A stretch of DNA of 64,000 nucleotides from Ramlibacter sp. (GCA_019635435.1 JAHBZM010000001.1:2852001-2916000); one strand, 5' to 3'; shown: positions 1 through 8,609, counted from the first letter of the stretch. Notes: generated by a model not told the origin, from the letters alone. A program made the numbers and translations.

Positions 1-829
1 AGGCGGCCACCGGCGTGCCCGTGGCCATGGCTTCCAGCATCACCAGGCCAAAGGTCTCGGAGCGGCTGGGGAACACGAACAGGTCGGCCGCCGCGTAAAC
101 GCGGGCCAGCTCATCGCGCGGCAACAGCCCCAGCCAGCGCACCTTGGGAAAGCGCTGCTTGAGCTGGGCCTCCAGCGGCCCCACCCCGCACACCACCTTG
201 GTGCCCGGAAACTCCAGTTGCAGGAAGGCCTCGATGTTTTTCTCATACGACACCCGCCCCACAAACAAGGCCACGGGGCGCGGCAGCCTGCCCATGAGCT
301 CGTGCTCCTGAGGCAGGGACTCGTAGCGGAACAGCTGGGTGTCCACGCCATGGGTCCAGGCCCTCAGGTTGCGGAAGCCGCGTGCCTCCAGCATGCGCAG
401 CACGCCGTGGGTGGGAACCATCACGCCGGCGGAGGGCCGGTGAAAATGGCGGAACAGCGCGTAGCCCCAGGCCAGCGGCACCTTGAGCGCCGCATTCAGG
501 ATTTCCGGGAATTTGGTATGAAAGGCCGTGGTGAAGCGCCACCCGCGCGCCAGGCAGTGCGCCCGCCCGGCCCAGCCCAGCGGGCCCTCGGTGGCCAGGT
601 GCACGGCCTCGGGCTGCAGGCGGTCCAGTTGCTCGGCCAGCGCACGGCGGGGCCGCACGGCCAGGTCAATGCCGGCATAGCCCGGGCAGGGCCGCGTGCG
701 GAACAGGCCCGGGTGGATCACCGTCACCTCATGCCCGGCCCGCTGGAGCTCGCGCACCAGTTCCACCAGCGTGGTGACCACGCCATTGACCTGGGGTTGC
801 CAGGCATCGGTGACCAGCGCGATCTTCAT
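1..829 (-). CDS. Glycosyltransferase family 4, Agt-like (partial, C-terminus beyond window)
   Basis: About 276 N-terminal residues are visible; the gene runs off the left edge. The start reads MKIALVTDAWQPQVNGVV, typical of GT4 enzymes with a GT-B fold. Near the edge is the nucleotide-sugar motif of the family, SRSETFGLVMLEA, with its two spaced glutamates. The ATG at 829 overlaps the TGA of the metallophosphatase upstream (ATGA), so the two are probably translationally coupled. Generic annotation would be alpha-mannosyl or glucosyl transferase. The operon context (olsB-like gene, PlcP-like phosphatase, PHO box) suggests an Agt-type enzyme that puts sugar on diacylglycerol to make phosphorus-free glycolipid. 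The family is certain; the acceptor and sugar are inferred. Confidence 0.85.
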   Translation of the reverse strand, partial: MKIALVTDAWQPQVNGVVTTLVELVRELQRAGHEVTVIHPGLFRTRPCPGYAGIDLAVRPRRALAEQLDRLQPEAVHLATEGPLGWAGRAHCLARGWRFTTAFHTKFPEILNAALKVPLAWGYALFRHFHRPSAGVMVPTHGVLRMLEARGFRNLRAWTHGVDTQLFRYESLPQEHELMGRLPRPVALFVGRVSYEKNIEAFLQLEFPGTKVVCGVGPLEAQLKQRFPKVRWLGLLPRDELARVYAAADLFVFPSRSETFGLVMLEAMATGTPVAA

Positions 830-1695
830 GACGCCACCGCCCGCGCCACGGCCTGCCGCGCGGGCTGGGGAGTTTCCCAGTGCACCAGCTCGAGCCGGCC
901 GTCCAGGTGCTCGACCAGCGCGGTGCGGCTTTCCACCCAGTCGCCGTCGTTGCAGTACAGCGTGCCGTGGATCTCGCGCATCTCGGCACGGTGGATGTGG
1001 CCGCAGACCACGCCCTGGTGGCCGCGCTTGCGCGCCTCGCTGGCCACCGCCACCTCGAAGTCGGTCACGTAGTTCAGCGCCTTCTTGACCTTGTGCTTGA
1101 GGTAGGCCGACAGCGACCAGTACGGCAGGCCCAGGCGGCCGCGCAGGTTGTTGAGGTAGCGGTTGAGCTTGAGCGTGAACTCGTAGAGGTTGTCGCCCAC
1201 GTAGGCCAGCCACTTGGCGCACTGGATCACACCGTCGAAGTAATCGCCATGGATGACCCAGAGCTTGCGGCCGTCAGCCGTCTGGTGCACGGCCTCGTCG
1301 ATCACTTCGATGCCGCCAAACTGATGGCCAATGAATTCCCGTGCGAACTCATCATGGTTGCCAGGCACGTAGACCACGCGGCAGCCCTTGCGGGCACGGC
1401 GCAGCAGCTTCTGCACCACATCGTTGTGCGCCTGCGGCCAGTACCAGCGCCGGCGCAGCTGCCAGCCGTCCACGATGTCGCCCACCAGGTAGAGGTAGTC
1501 ACTCGGGTAGGCCTTGAGGAAGTCCAGCAGCGCCTCGGCCTGGCAGCCCGGCGTGCCCAGATGCAGGTCCGATATGAAAACCGCCCGGTAAAGCGGGCGG
1601 CCAGAGTCTTCGTCGCGGTCGGCGCCGCCATCGGCGCCAAAGCCGCCCCAGCTGCCCAGGGCGTCAAAGGCGATCGGGCCGGTCAATGCCCTCAT
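826..1695 (-). CDS. Metallophosphoesterase, PlcP/LpxH-like
   Basis: 289 residues. All calcineurin-type metal motifs are present: SDLHLG at 42-47, GDIVDGW at 72-78, GNHD at 112-115, VIHGD at 147-151 and GHIH at 232-235. Such proteins are usually annotated UDP-2,3-diacylglucosamine diphosphatase, but PlcP, a phospholipase C of the phosphate-starvation response, belongs to the same family. It lies between an olsB-like gene and a GT4 gene behind a PHO box, which favours PlcP: it would turn phospholipid into diacylglycerol for the neighbouring glycosyltransferase. The frame is open further upstream, but the ATG at 1695 forms an ATGA overlap with the olsB-like stop and was chosen. The lipid A gene cluster elsewhere in the window does not include it. 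The PlcP role is inferred. Confidence 0.85.
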   Translation of the reverse strand: MRALTGPIAFDALGSWGGFGADGGADRDEDSGRPLYRAVFISDLHLGTPGCQAEALLDFLKAYPSDYLYLVGDIVDGWQLRRRWYWPQAHNDVVQKLLRRARKGCRVVYVPGNHDEFAREFIGHQFGGIEVIDEAVHQTADGRKLWVIHGDYFDGVIQCAKWLAYVGDNLYEFTLKLNRYLNNLRGRLGLPYWSLSAYLKHKVKKALNYVTDFEVAVASEARKRGHQGVVCGHIHRAEMREIHGTLYCNDGDWVESRTALVEHLDGRLELVHWETPQPARQAVARAVAS

Positions 1696-2522
1696 TGCCC
1701 CCCCAGGAAATGCTTGCGGTAGCGCGGCGGCAGGTCGGCAATGCGCATCAGCATGGGCAGGTCGGCGGTGTTGAAGTCCGGGTCCCAGGCCGGCGGGCCC
1801 AGCACCTTGGCGCCCAGGCGCAGGTAGCCGCGGATCAGGGCCGGGGCTTCGATGTCGAGCGAACCGTCCAGCACCTCCACTGGCAGCGCCAGCCGCGGCC
1901 GCACGTGGTATTCGATGGGCGCCAGATGGGTCTGGCGCACCTGGTGCCAGATGCTGGCGGCAAAGTCGCCACTGACCACGCCGTTGTGCAGCATGGGGAT
2001 GCTGGCGCAGCCGATCATGGTGTCCAGCTGGTTGCGCACCATGAACTCGGCCAGCGCGCCCCACAGCGCCAGGATCACGCCGCCGTGACGGTGGTCAGGG
2101 TGCACGCAGCTGCGGCCCAGTTCCACCATGCGCTCGCGCAGCGCGCGCAGGCGGGTCAGGTCAAACTCGGTGTCGCTGTAGGTGCTGCCCACGCGGCGGG
2201 CCTGCGCGGGCGTGAGCACGCGGTAGGTGCCGATCACTTCCAGCGTCTCGATGTCACGCACCAGCAGGTGCTCGCAATAGTCGTCAAACAGGTCAATGTC
2301 GTGGCCGGCCAGCGGGCTGTTCAGCCGCGCACCCATTTCCTGGGCGAAAACCAGGTGCCTCAGGCGCTGCGCCTGGCGGACTTCGTCCTGGTGCTGCGCC
2401 CACGAAACCGAAATACCGCTGCGCCCAGCTTCAGGGACGACTTGACGATCGCGGCGGTGAAGTGACCCCCTGGGCAAGGACACGGGCGACAGCGGCAGCG
2501 TGGGGTTGGGCAGTTCGTTCAT
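1692..2522 (-). CDS. olsB: Ornithine-acyl-ACP N-acyltransferase-like GNAT protein (OlsB type)
   Basis: 276 residues. The central region carries the OlsB/hemolysin-like acyltransferase signature: FAQEMGARL near 59-67, the VELGRSCVHPDHR block at 133-145, and IGCASIP at 170-176. OlsB makes the lyso-ornithine lipid by acylating ornithine from acyl-ACP; an OlsA partner is not in the window. The start at 2522 has a strong ribosome-binding site (AAGGAGG, 7 bases upstream); the open frame reaches further up, but without such a site. The ATG overlaps the stop of a 17-codon leader ORF. It is the first large gene of the operon behind the PHO-box array. It could alternatively be a generic GNAT of the same Pfam group; the OlsB assignment rests on motifs plus context. 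Confidence 0.8.
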   Translation of the reverse strand: MNELPNPTLPLSPVSLPRGSLHRRDRQVVPEAGRSGISVSWAQHQDEVRQAQRLRHLVFAQEMGARLNSPLAGHDIDLFDDYCEHLLVRDIETLEVIGTYRVLTPAQARRVGSTYSDTEFDLTRLRALRERMVELGRSCVHPDHRHGGVILALWGALAEFMVRNQLDTMIGCASIPMLHNGVVSGDFAASIWHQVRQTHLAPIEYHVRPRLALPVEVLDGSLDIEAPALIRGYLRLGAKVLGPPAWDPDFNTADLPMLMRIADLPPRYRKHFLGGQ

Positions 2523-2572
2523 GCGCGGGCCTCCTTGCGGCACAGCCTGGGCGTCTGGATCAGGGCGTTCAT
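2519..2572 (-). CDS. Putative 17-residue leader peptide before olsB
   Basis: The short ORF MNALIQTPRLCRKEARA begins at 2572 behind a near-perfect ribosome-binding site (AAGGAG, 5 bases before ATG). It ends in a TGA that overlaps the olsB ATG (ATGA). Its codons AAG GAG GCC form the ribosome-binding site of olsB, so a ribosome finishing the leader would sit on the next start. The predicted promoter leaves a 5' UTR of only about 23 bases before this ORF. Three arginine codons stand among its 17. Translation is inferred, not shown. Confidence 0.5.
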   Translation of the reverse strand: MNALIQTPRLCRKEARA

Positions 2573-2601
2573 GGCTTCTCCTTGTCGCTGTTGATGCGGC
2601 A

Positions 2602-2657
2602 AGTGTGTGATCGCGTGGTGACACCGCCATGTCAAAACCATGGCAGATTCATGACAA
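2602..2657 (-). promoter_or_regulatory. PHO-box array (four PhoB half-sites) and -10 for the olsB operon
   Basis: Read on the minus strand, four 7-base half-sites follow at an exact 11-base period: TTGTCAT (2657-2651), CTGCCAT (2646-2640), TTGACAT (2635-2629) and GTGTCAC (2624-2618). The known PhoB half-site is CTGTCAT with a 4-base spacer. Ten bases after the last one lies CACACT (2607-2602), a fair -10 at the spacing usual for PhoB-dependent promoters. The match in sequence and period is seen directly; PhoB control is inferred. Confidence 0.75.
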
Positions 2658-2660
2658 AAA

Positions 2661-2710
2661 CAGGCTGGAGTCCAGGACTGGCGGGCACTGTTCGCTATGA
2701 AATTGGAAGC
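2661..2710 (+). repeat. Dispersed 54-base repeat, copy R1
   Basis: Between the divergent olsB and arsR promoters. It holds the 5' core GGAGTCCAGGACTGGCGGG and a degraded 3' hairpin starting GCTATGAAATT. It shares the core with copies at 41832, 54932, 5260 and 39656. Confidence 0.75.
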
Positions 2711-2747
2711 ACATCGACGGTCATCGGTTGCTGGCTTGAGAAGATTC

Positions 2748-2768
2748 CATAATTCAACTATTATTGAA
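2748..2768 (+). promoter_or_regulatory. arsR operator/promoter
   Basis: CATAAT at 2748-2753 can serve as a -10. Overlapping its downstream side is the inverted repeat TTCAA-6-TTGAA (2753-2768), directly before the arsR ATG at 2771. A site here would let ArsR block its own promoter. No convincing -35 or ribosome-binding site is visible. Confidence 0.55.
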
Positions 2769-2770
2769 AT

Positions 2771-3124
2771 ATGGAAATAACAAGCACTGTACTCGCCGTT
2801 GACGAAGCCACCACCGTGAAGTCGCTGGCCGCGCTGGCGCAGCCCCAGCGGCTGCGGGCGTTCCGGGCGCTGGTGGTGGCCGGGCCGGACGGCCTGACGC
2901 CCGGCGCCATCGCCGAACAGCTGGGCGTGGCGCCCAGCGCCCTGTCCTTTCACCTCAAGGAGCTGACCCATGCCGGCCTGGTCAGCAGCGAACCCCGCGG
3001 CCGCAACCTGATCTACCGCGCGAGCTTCGAGCAGATGAACGCCCTGCTCGCCTACCTGACCGAGCACTGCTGCCAGGGCGCCAGCTGCGCGGTCACCGAA
3101 TCCACCCCCTGTTCCACCTGTTGA
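2771..3124 (+). CDS. arsR: ArsR-family arsenic-responsive repressor
   Basis: 117 residues, a winged-helix repressor of the ArsR/SmtB family. The DNA-reading helix lies around LGVAPSALSFHLKELTHAG (51-69). The usual ELCVC-type site is missing; instead the C-terminus has C100, C101, C106, C114 and C117. The first three resemble the C-terminal CC-x(n)-C arsenite site described for ArsR of Acidithiobacillus ferrooxidans. It opens a five-gene plus-strand operon and its stop is followed at once by the ribosome-binding site of the next gene. A probable operator overlaps its promoter. Ligand is As(III), or Sb(III), by inference. Confidence 0.9.
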   Translation: MEITSTVLAVDEATTVKSLAALAQPQRLRAFRALVVAGPDGLTPGAIAEQLGVAPSALSFHLKELTHAGLVSSEPRGRNLIYRASFEQMNALLAYLTEHCCQGASCAVTESTPCSTC

Positions 3125-3135
3125 GGAGCCCTTCG

Positions 3136-3600
3136 ATGAAACGCTTCCATGTTCACGTCCATGTGGACGATCTTGCCAAGAACATCGCCTTTTATTCAGC
3201 CATGTTCGACCAGCCGCCGGCGCGCACGGAAAACGATTACGCCAAATGGATGCTCGAGGACCCGCCGGTGAACTTTGCCATCTCCACGCGCGGCGACAAG
3301 CCCGGCGTGGACCATCTGGGCATCCAGGTGGGTTCGCCCGAGGAACTGGCGGCTCTCAAGGGCCGGGCCGCGCGCGCCGACATGGCCTTGCTGGACGAAG
3401 GCGAAACCACCTGCTGCTATGCCCGCAGCGACAAATACTGGCTGACCGACCCGCAAGGCATTGCCTGGGAGCAGTTCCAGACGCTGGACACCATTCCCGT
3501 GTTCAGCGAGGCCCGGCCAGCGACTGCGGCCGCCGCCTGCTGCGCCGGCCCCGCCAGGGCCAGCGCGCCCGCCGGCGCTCCGGCCAAAGCCTGCTGCTGA
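3136..3600 (+). CDS. ArsI/CadI-family VOC metalloprotein
   Basis: 154 residues with a vicinal-oxygen-chelate fold. Candidate metal ligands are H5 or H7, H60 and E112, and the vicinal pair C93-C94 sits where ArsI C-As lyases bind trivalent organoarsenicals. ArsI breaks methylarsenite to As(III). The tail after residue 130 is Ala/Pro-rich and holds two further CC pairs, at 135-136 and the very end (153-154). The ATG at 3136 follows GAGGAG. The gene lies 11 bases after arsR and directly before arsC, in keeping with detoxification. CadI (cadmium-induced) is the alternative family name, so no symbol is given. Confidence 0.82.
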   Translation: MKRFHVHVHVDDLAKNIAFYSAMFDQPPARTENDYAKWMLEDPPVNFAISTRGDKPGVDHLGIQVGSPEELAALKGRAARADMALLDEGETTCCYARSDKYWLTDPQGIAWEQFQTLDTIPVFSEARPATAAAACCAGPARASAPAGAPAKACC

Positions 3601-3610
3601 GGGTCACGCC

Positions 3611-4120
3611 ATGAGCCAGACCCCCGTCAACGTGCTGTTCCTGTGCACCCACAACTCGGCCCGCAGCATCCTCGCCGAAGCCGTGCTCAACCACATCGGC
3701 CACGGCCGGTTCAGGGGCTTCTCCGCCGGCAGCAGCCCGCGCGAGAACCAGCAGCCCAACCCGCTGGGCCTGAAAGTCCTGCAGGCCGCGGGCATTGCCA
3801 CCGACGGCCTGCGCAGCAAGAGCTGGGATGAATTTGCCCTGCCCGATGCACCGCACATGGACCTGGTCATCACCGTCTGTGACAACGCGGCGGGCGAAAC
3901 CTGCCCCTACTGGCCCGGCCAGCCGGCCACGGCCCACTGGGGCTACGCCGACCCTTCGGCGCTGGAGGGCAGTGACGAGCAGAAGCTCGAAGCCTTCCGC
4001 CAGACCCTGCATGCCATCCGCCGCCGGCTCGACCTGCTGGTGAGCCTGCCGGCCGGCGGCATCGACAAACTCGCGCTGCAAACCCGTGCGCGTGAGCTCG
4101 CCACGCCCGCCACCGTCTGA
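3611..4120 (+). CDS. arsC: Arsenate reductase, thioredoxin-coupled type
   Basis: 169 residues of the low-molecular-weight phosphatase fold. The phosphate loop is CTHNSARS at 12-19, and the resolving cysteines expected for a thioredoxin-recycled ArsC are C90 and C98. It reduces As(V) to As(III) in the cytosol. The start follows the upstream gene by 10 bases. The operon contains an aquaglyceroporin but no ArsB or Acr3, so As(III) may leave by channel. Confidence is high for the family. Confidence 0.93.
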   Translation: MSQTPVNVLFLCTHNSARSILAEAVLNHIGHGRFRGFSAGSSPRENQQPNPLGLKVLQAAGIATDGLRSKSWDEFALPDAPHMDLVITVCDNAAGETCPYWPGQPATAHWGYADPSALEGSDEQKLEAFRQTLHAIRRRLDLLVSLPAGGIDKLALQTRARELATPATV

Positions 4121-4129
4121 ACCCGCGCC

Positions 4130-5011
4130 ATGAACCTGCTGCTGACCCTTCTACTGCCGGCCTCGGTGCTGGCCAGCCTGGGCGCCTTTGCCTGGGCGCG
4201 CGCCACCGGCGGCCCCATGGAACTGGCCATCCTGGTGCCCAGCCTGGCCGCGCTGGGCCTGGCCCTGTGGCTGGAGCGCCGCGTGCCCTACCGCCGCGAC
4301 TGGAACCAGCCCCGGGGTGACTCCCCCACCGACACCACCACCGACTGGCTGAGCTTTGCCGTGCTGGTGGGCGCGGTCCAGCCGCTGCTGAAATGGGCTT
4401 CACCGCTGGCGGTGCTGGCGCTGTACCGCTGGACGGGCCCGCCCCAGGACTTTCTTGCCGGCCTGCCCTTCGCGCTGCAGGTGCTGGTGGTGACCCTGCT
4501 GGCCGAGCTGGGCAGGTACTGGGCGCACCGCTGGCATCACAGCGTGCCCGCGCTGTGGTGGCTGCACGCCCTGCACCACGGCAGCGAGCGGCTGCACGCC
4601 ATCAACAACTTCCGGGTGCACCCGCTGGAATACGCCCTCAAGCACCTGCTCAGCCTGCTGCCGCTGATGTGGCTGGGCGCGCCCGCCGACGCCCTGCTGG
4701 GCTACATCGCGCTCAGCCAGCCGGTGCAGATGCTCCAGCACGTCAACCTGCCCCTGCGCCACGGCTGGCTCAACCACGTGTTCAGCACCAACGCGCTGCA
4801 CCGCTGGCACCATTCCAGCCAGCGCGGCGAGGGCGACAGCAACTTTGGCAGCGCACTGGTGATCTGGGACCAGGTGTTTGGCACCTACCGCGCGCCGCAG
4901 CACGGGGCGCCGGCTCAGGTGGGCCTGTACGGCCCGAGCCGCTACCCTGCGCGCGAGCCGTTTTTTGCGCAGGTGCTCTCGATGTTCAGCCCGGCCTGCT
5001 GCAAACCATGA
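4130..5011 (+). CDS. Sterol desaturase / fatty-acid hydroxylase family membrane protein
   Basis: 293 residues with several hydrophobic segments (about 3-22, 31-48, 75-100, 110-127, 172-196). The di-iron histidine clusters of the family are present: HRWHH at 133-137, HALHH at 146-150 and HRWHH at 224-228, with H164, H204 and H216 between. The substrate is unknown. It lies inside the arsenic operon, 9 bases after arsC, and its stop overlaps the start of the aquaglyceroporin (ATGA). The C-terminus ends ACCKP, another vicinal cysteine pair in this operon. A role in arsenic chemistry, for instance on arsenolipids or the membrane, is only a guess from position. Confidence 0.85.
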   Translation: MNLLLTLLLPASVLASLGAFAWARATGGPMELAILVPSLAALGLALWLERRVPYRRDWNQPRGDSPTDTTTDWLSFAVLVGAVQPLLKWASPLAVLALYRWTGPPQDFLAGLPFALQVLVVTLLAELGRYWAHRWHHSVPALWWLHALHHGSERLHAINNFRVHPLEYALKHLLSLLPLMWLGAPADALLGYIALSQPVQMLQHVNLPLRHGWLNHVFSTNALHRWHHSSQRGEGDSNFGSALVIWDQVFGTYRAPQHGAPAQVGLYGPSRYPAREPFFAQVLSMFSPACCKP

Positions 5012-5721
5012 GCGCGGCAGACATTCCCGCACCCCTGGCGCGCCGGGCGCTAGCCGAGTTCGTGGGCACGGCCGGCCTGCTGTGCGCGGTGATCGGCTCG
5101 GGCATCATGGCCGAGCGGCTGGCCGGCGGCAACGTGGCCGTGGCGCTGCTGGCCAACACCCTGGCCACCGTGTTCGCGCTGTATGTGCTGATCGAAACCC
5201 TGGGGCCGGTCAGTGGCGCGCACTTCAACCCCGTGGTGACCCTGGTTTTGATGTCAAACAAGGCTGTAGTCCAGGACCGGCGGGCACTTTCAGCTACGGT
5301 TTTCATAGCAAGCCAGCTCGCAGGCGCGGTTGCCGGCGCGCTGCTGGCCCACGCCATGTTCGGCATGGAGCTGCTGCAGCTCAGCAGCAAGCTGCGCAGT
5401 GGCCCGCCGCAGTGGCTGGCCGAAGCCGTGGCCACGGCCGGCCTGGTGCTGGTCATCCTGCGCTCGCCGCCGGGCAAGGTGGCGGGGCTGGTGGCCTGCT
5501 ACATCGGCGCGGCCTACTGGTTCACGGCCAGCACCTCGTTCGCCAACCCGGCCGCCGTGCTGGGCCGCCTGCTCAGTGACAGCTTTGCCGGCATCGCGCC
5601 GTCCAGCGCGCCCGGGTTCGTGCTGGGCCAGTGCGCGGGCGCCGTGGCCGGGACGCTGCTGGCGCGCTGGCTGGCACCGGTCTCGCACCAGGCGCCGCTG
5701 GAGCCACCGGTCAGGTCTTGA
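5008..5721 (+). CDS. MIP-family aquaglyceroporin, AqpS-like, with in-frame repeat
   Basis: 237 residues, about six membrane helices and two half-helices with pore motifs NPV (74-76) and NPA (180-182). Residues 85-102, in the loop after the first pore motif, are encoded by copy R2 of the dispersed repeat. The frame is kept, and the loop looks only a few residues longer than usual. In an operon with arsR and arsC but no pump, it probably works as in the Sinorhizobium ars operon, where AqpS lets As(III) flow out. The start overlaps the hydroxylase stop. The 3' end overlaps the convergent ABC permease gene by 11 bases. Confidence 0.87.
   Translation: MSAADIPAPLARRALAEFVGTAGLLCAVIGSGIMAERLAGGNVAVALLANTLATVFALYVLIETLGPVSGAHFNPVVTLVLMSNKAVVQDRRALSATVFIASQLAGAVAGALLAHAMFGMELLQLSSKLRSGPPQWLAEAVATAGLVLVILRSPPGKVAGLVACYIGAAYWFTASTSFANPAAVLGRLLSDSFAGIAPSSAPGFVLGQCAGAVAGTLLARWLAPVSHQAPLEPPVRS
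5260..5313 (+). repeat. Dispersed repeat, copy R2, in frame inside the aquaglyceroporin
   Basis: 54 bases reading GGCTGTAGTCCAGGACCGG near the 5' end and ending GGTTTTCATAGCAAGC. It is translated as KAVVQDRRALSATVFIAS. The same frame is used by copies at 14956 and 39656. Confidence 0.8.
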
Positions 5722-6480
5722 GGCGGTAGCCCGTCTTGAGGATCCAGGTCACGATGCCCAGCGCCACCACCAGGAACAGCGTGGTCATGCCCAGGCTCAG
5801 GGCCAGGCTCACGTCGGACAGGCCATAGAAGGCCCAGCGAAAGCCGCTGATCAGGTAGACCACGGGATTGAACAGCGCCACGGTCTGCCACACCGGCGGC
5901 AGCATGCTGATGGAATAGAAGCTGCCGCCCAGAAAGGTCAGCGGCGTGATGATCAGCAGCGGCACCACCTGCAGCTTCTCGAAGCCGTCGGCCCAGATGC
6001 CGATGATGAAGCCGATCAGGCTGAAGGTCACGGCCGTGAGCACCAGGAACAGCAGCATCCACAGCGGGTGCTCAATGTGCAGCGGCACGAACAGCGCGGC
6101 CGTGGCCAGGATGATCAGGCCCACGATCATCGACTTGGTGGCCGCCGCGCCCACGTAGCTCAGCAATATTTCCAGGTACGACACCGGTGCCGAGAGCAGC
6201 TCGTAGATGGTGCCGGTGAACTTGGGGAAATAGATGCCGAACGAGGCATTGGAGATGCTCTGCGTGAGCAGCGACAGCATGATCAGGCCCGGCACGATGA
6301 AGGCGCCGTAGCTGATGCCCTCCACATGCGGGATGCGCGAGCCGATGGCCGCGCCGAACACCACGAAGTACAGCGAGGTCGAGATCACGGGCGAGATGAT
6401 GCTTTGCGTGAGCGTGCGGAAGGTGCGCGCCATCTCGAACTGGTAGATGGCACGGATGGCGTGCCAGTTGAGGCCCAAAA

Positions 6481-6484
<4 letters not shown>
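5711..6484 (-). CDS. ABC-2 type transporter permease
   Basis: 257 residues, six predicted membrane helices, ABC-2 permease domain over nearly the whole length. The motif-like stretch GTIYELLSAP lies in the cytoplasmic loop typical of the family, as in YadH. The ATG at 6484 overlaps the stop of the ATPase gene (ATGA), so a longer open frame upstream is not used. With the ATPase it forms a two-gene exporter; the substrate cannot be read from sequence. The 3' end overlaps the convergent aquaglyceroporin by 11 bases. Confidence 0.9.
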
Positions 6485-7416
<932 letters not shown>

Positions 7417-7459
7417 GCGCGCAAGGATAGCGCACCCCCGCGCTTCAGGTTGTCAGGGG

Positions 7460-8494
7460 TCAGAACGCCCCTGCATCGGGCGCATACCAGCGCGCCAGCG
7501 CCGCGAGGCGGTGCTGCTGCGCCGGCTCGCCCTCGGGCAGCCAGTGGCGCCAGCCGGCCGCGGCACGGGCCGCAAAGTCCAGCAGCGGCAGGTGCCGGCG
7601 CAGCACCCGCTGCTGGCGGTGCGCGATCAGCGGGTTGAAGATGCCGCGGCGCGAAAACAGCTGGCGCGGGTTCTTCTTGACCCACAGCCAAGAGCCCATC
7701 TCCAGGGTGAGCGGCAGAAAAACCCCGTCGCCGCGGGCACAGGCCTGCAGGTACAGGTGGTCCCACAGGTCGCCATGCGCGAGGTACTGCAGGCTTTGCG
7801 GCTCGAACATGTAGGCGTGGTGCGGGTGGCTCTGCAGGAACACCTCATGCAGCGCATGCAGCTGGGCCAGATGCGGCATGGGGCTGCGCCGGTGGGCATA
7901 GGGAAACCACAGGCGGTCGCGCAGGCCAAAGCCCGAATGGCAGTCCAGCACCAGGCTGAACGGGCGGCCCTGCAGCTCGCGCGTCACCAGGCTGCACAGC
8001 GCCGTGCTCTCGGCCTGCATCGGCGCACCGCGCGCGCCGCGGTACCAGGGCAGCCCCGCGCTCAGGCGCTGCCCGCCCACCAGGAAGGGCACCGGGCCCG
8101 GCGCGTCCACCGGCGCGTTGCGCATCAGGTCCACGCCGTTCGGATTGGCACGGGTGTGGCGCAGCATGCCGCCCGGGTTGACGATGGGCATGAACACCAG
8201 GCGCACCTGTTCCAGCAGGTGGTGCAGCGTGGCGTCCCAGCGCAGGCGCATCAGCAAGGTGTGCAGGTAGGCAATCACCACCTGCGAGCCGATGCGCTCC
8301 AGCCCGTGCACACCGCCAAAAAAGCCCACGGCCGGCGCATCCGGCGCGGGGTTGCCCAGCATCACCGTGTAGATCGGCAGCTGGCTGCCATCGGCCTGCG
8401 CGCTGCTGGGCACACTGGACACGGCAAGGCGAGCACCGCCCAGCGCGATGGCACGTTCAAGGTCGTCAAGTTCAGGCAGGCCAGGGGTGGGCAA
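7460..8494 (-). CDS. M14-family zinc carboxypeptidase-like protein
   Basis: 344 residues. The zinc motif HGLE (63-66), the third ligand H186 in LDCHSGFG, the N-P-N-G-V-D-L block at 117-124 that binds the substrate carboxylate, and a candidate catalytic glutamate E265 in PLTLEMGSW fit the M14 family. There is no signal peptide, so it probably acts in the cytoplasm, possibly on peptidoglycan peptides or small amides. The frame has no ATG; TTG at 8494 is the first start and a later one cannot be excluded. It is divergent from the PHO-box small ORF, so both may share a control region. Confidence 0.8.
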   Translation of the reverse strand: MPTPGLPELDDLERAIALGGARLAVSSVPSSAQADGSQLPIYTVMLGNPAPDAPAVGFFGGVHGLERIGSQVVIAYLHTLLMRLRWDATLHHLLEQVRLVFMPIVNPGGMLRHTRANPNGVDLMRNAPVDAPGPVPFLVGGQRLSAGLPWYRGARGAPMQAESTALCSLVTRELQGRPFSLVLDCHSGFGLRDRLWFPYAHRRSPMPHLAQLHALHEVFLQSHPHHAYMFEPQSLQYLAHGDLWDHLYLQACARGDGVFLPLTLEMGSWLWVKKNPRQLFSRRGIFNPLIAHRQQRVLRRHLPLLDFAARAAAGWRHWLPEGEPAQQHRLAALARWYAPDAGAF

Positions 8495-8550
8495 GGGGCA
8501 CAGTCATGCGGCGAAAGTGGGCGCAGCTTACTGCACGCGGGCGCGTTTGC

Positions 8551-8584
8551 TTGACATGGTTTTGTCATGTTCAGGCGCTAGGGT
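8551..8584 (+). promoter_or_regulatory. PHO box and -10 before the 41-residue ORF
   Basis: Two PhoB half-sites with a 4-base spacer, TTGACAT (8551-8557) and TTGTCAT (8562-8568), are followed after exactly 10 bases by TAGGGT (8579-8584) as -10. The same two half-sites and spacer, nearly identical, occur in the olsB array. PhoB control is inferred. Confidence 0.7.
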
Positions 8585-8609
8585 GGGGCCAGTTCCCCTG
8601 AAAGCCGCC

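Noticed and set aside
1560..1600. GGTTTTCAT-containing segment in the PlcP-like gene resembling the repeat's 3' half
   Set aside because: It encodes the conserved metal motif FISDLHLG and lacks the hairpin; similarity is due to the protein.
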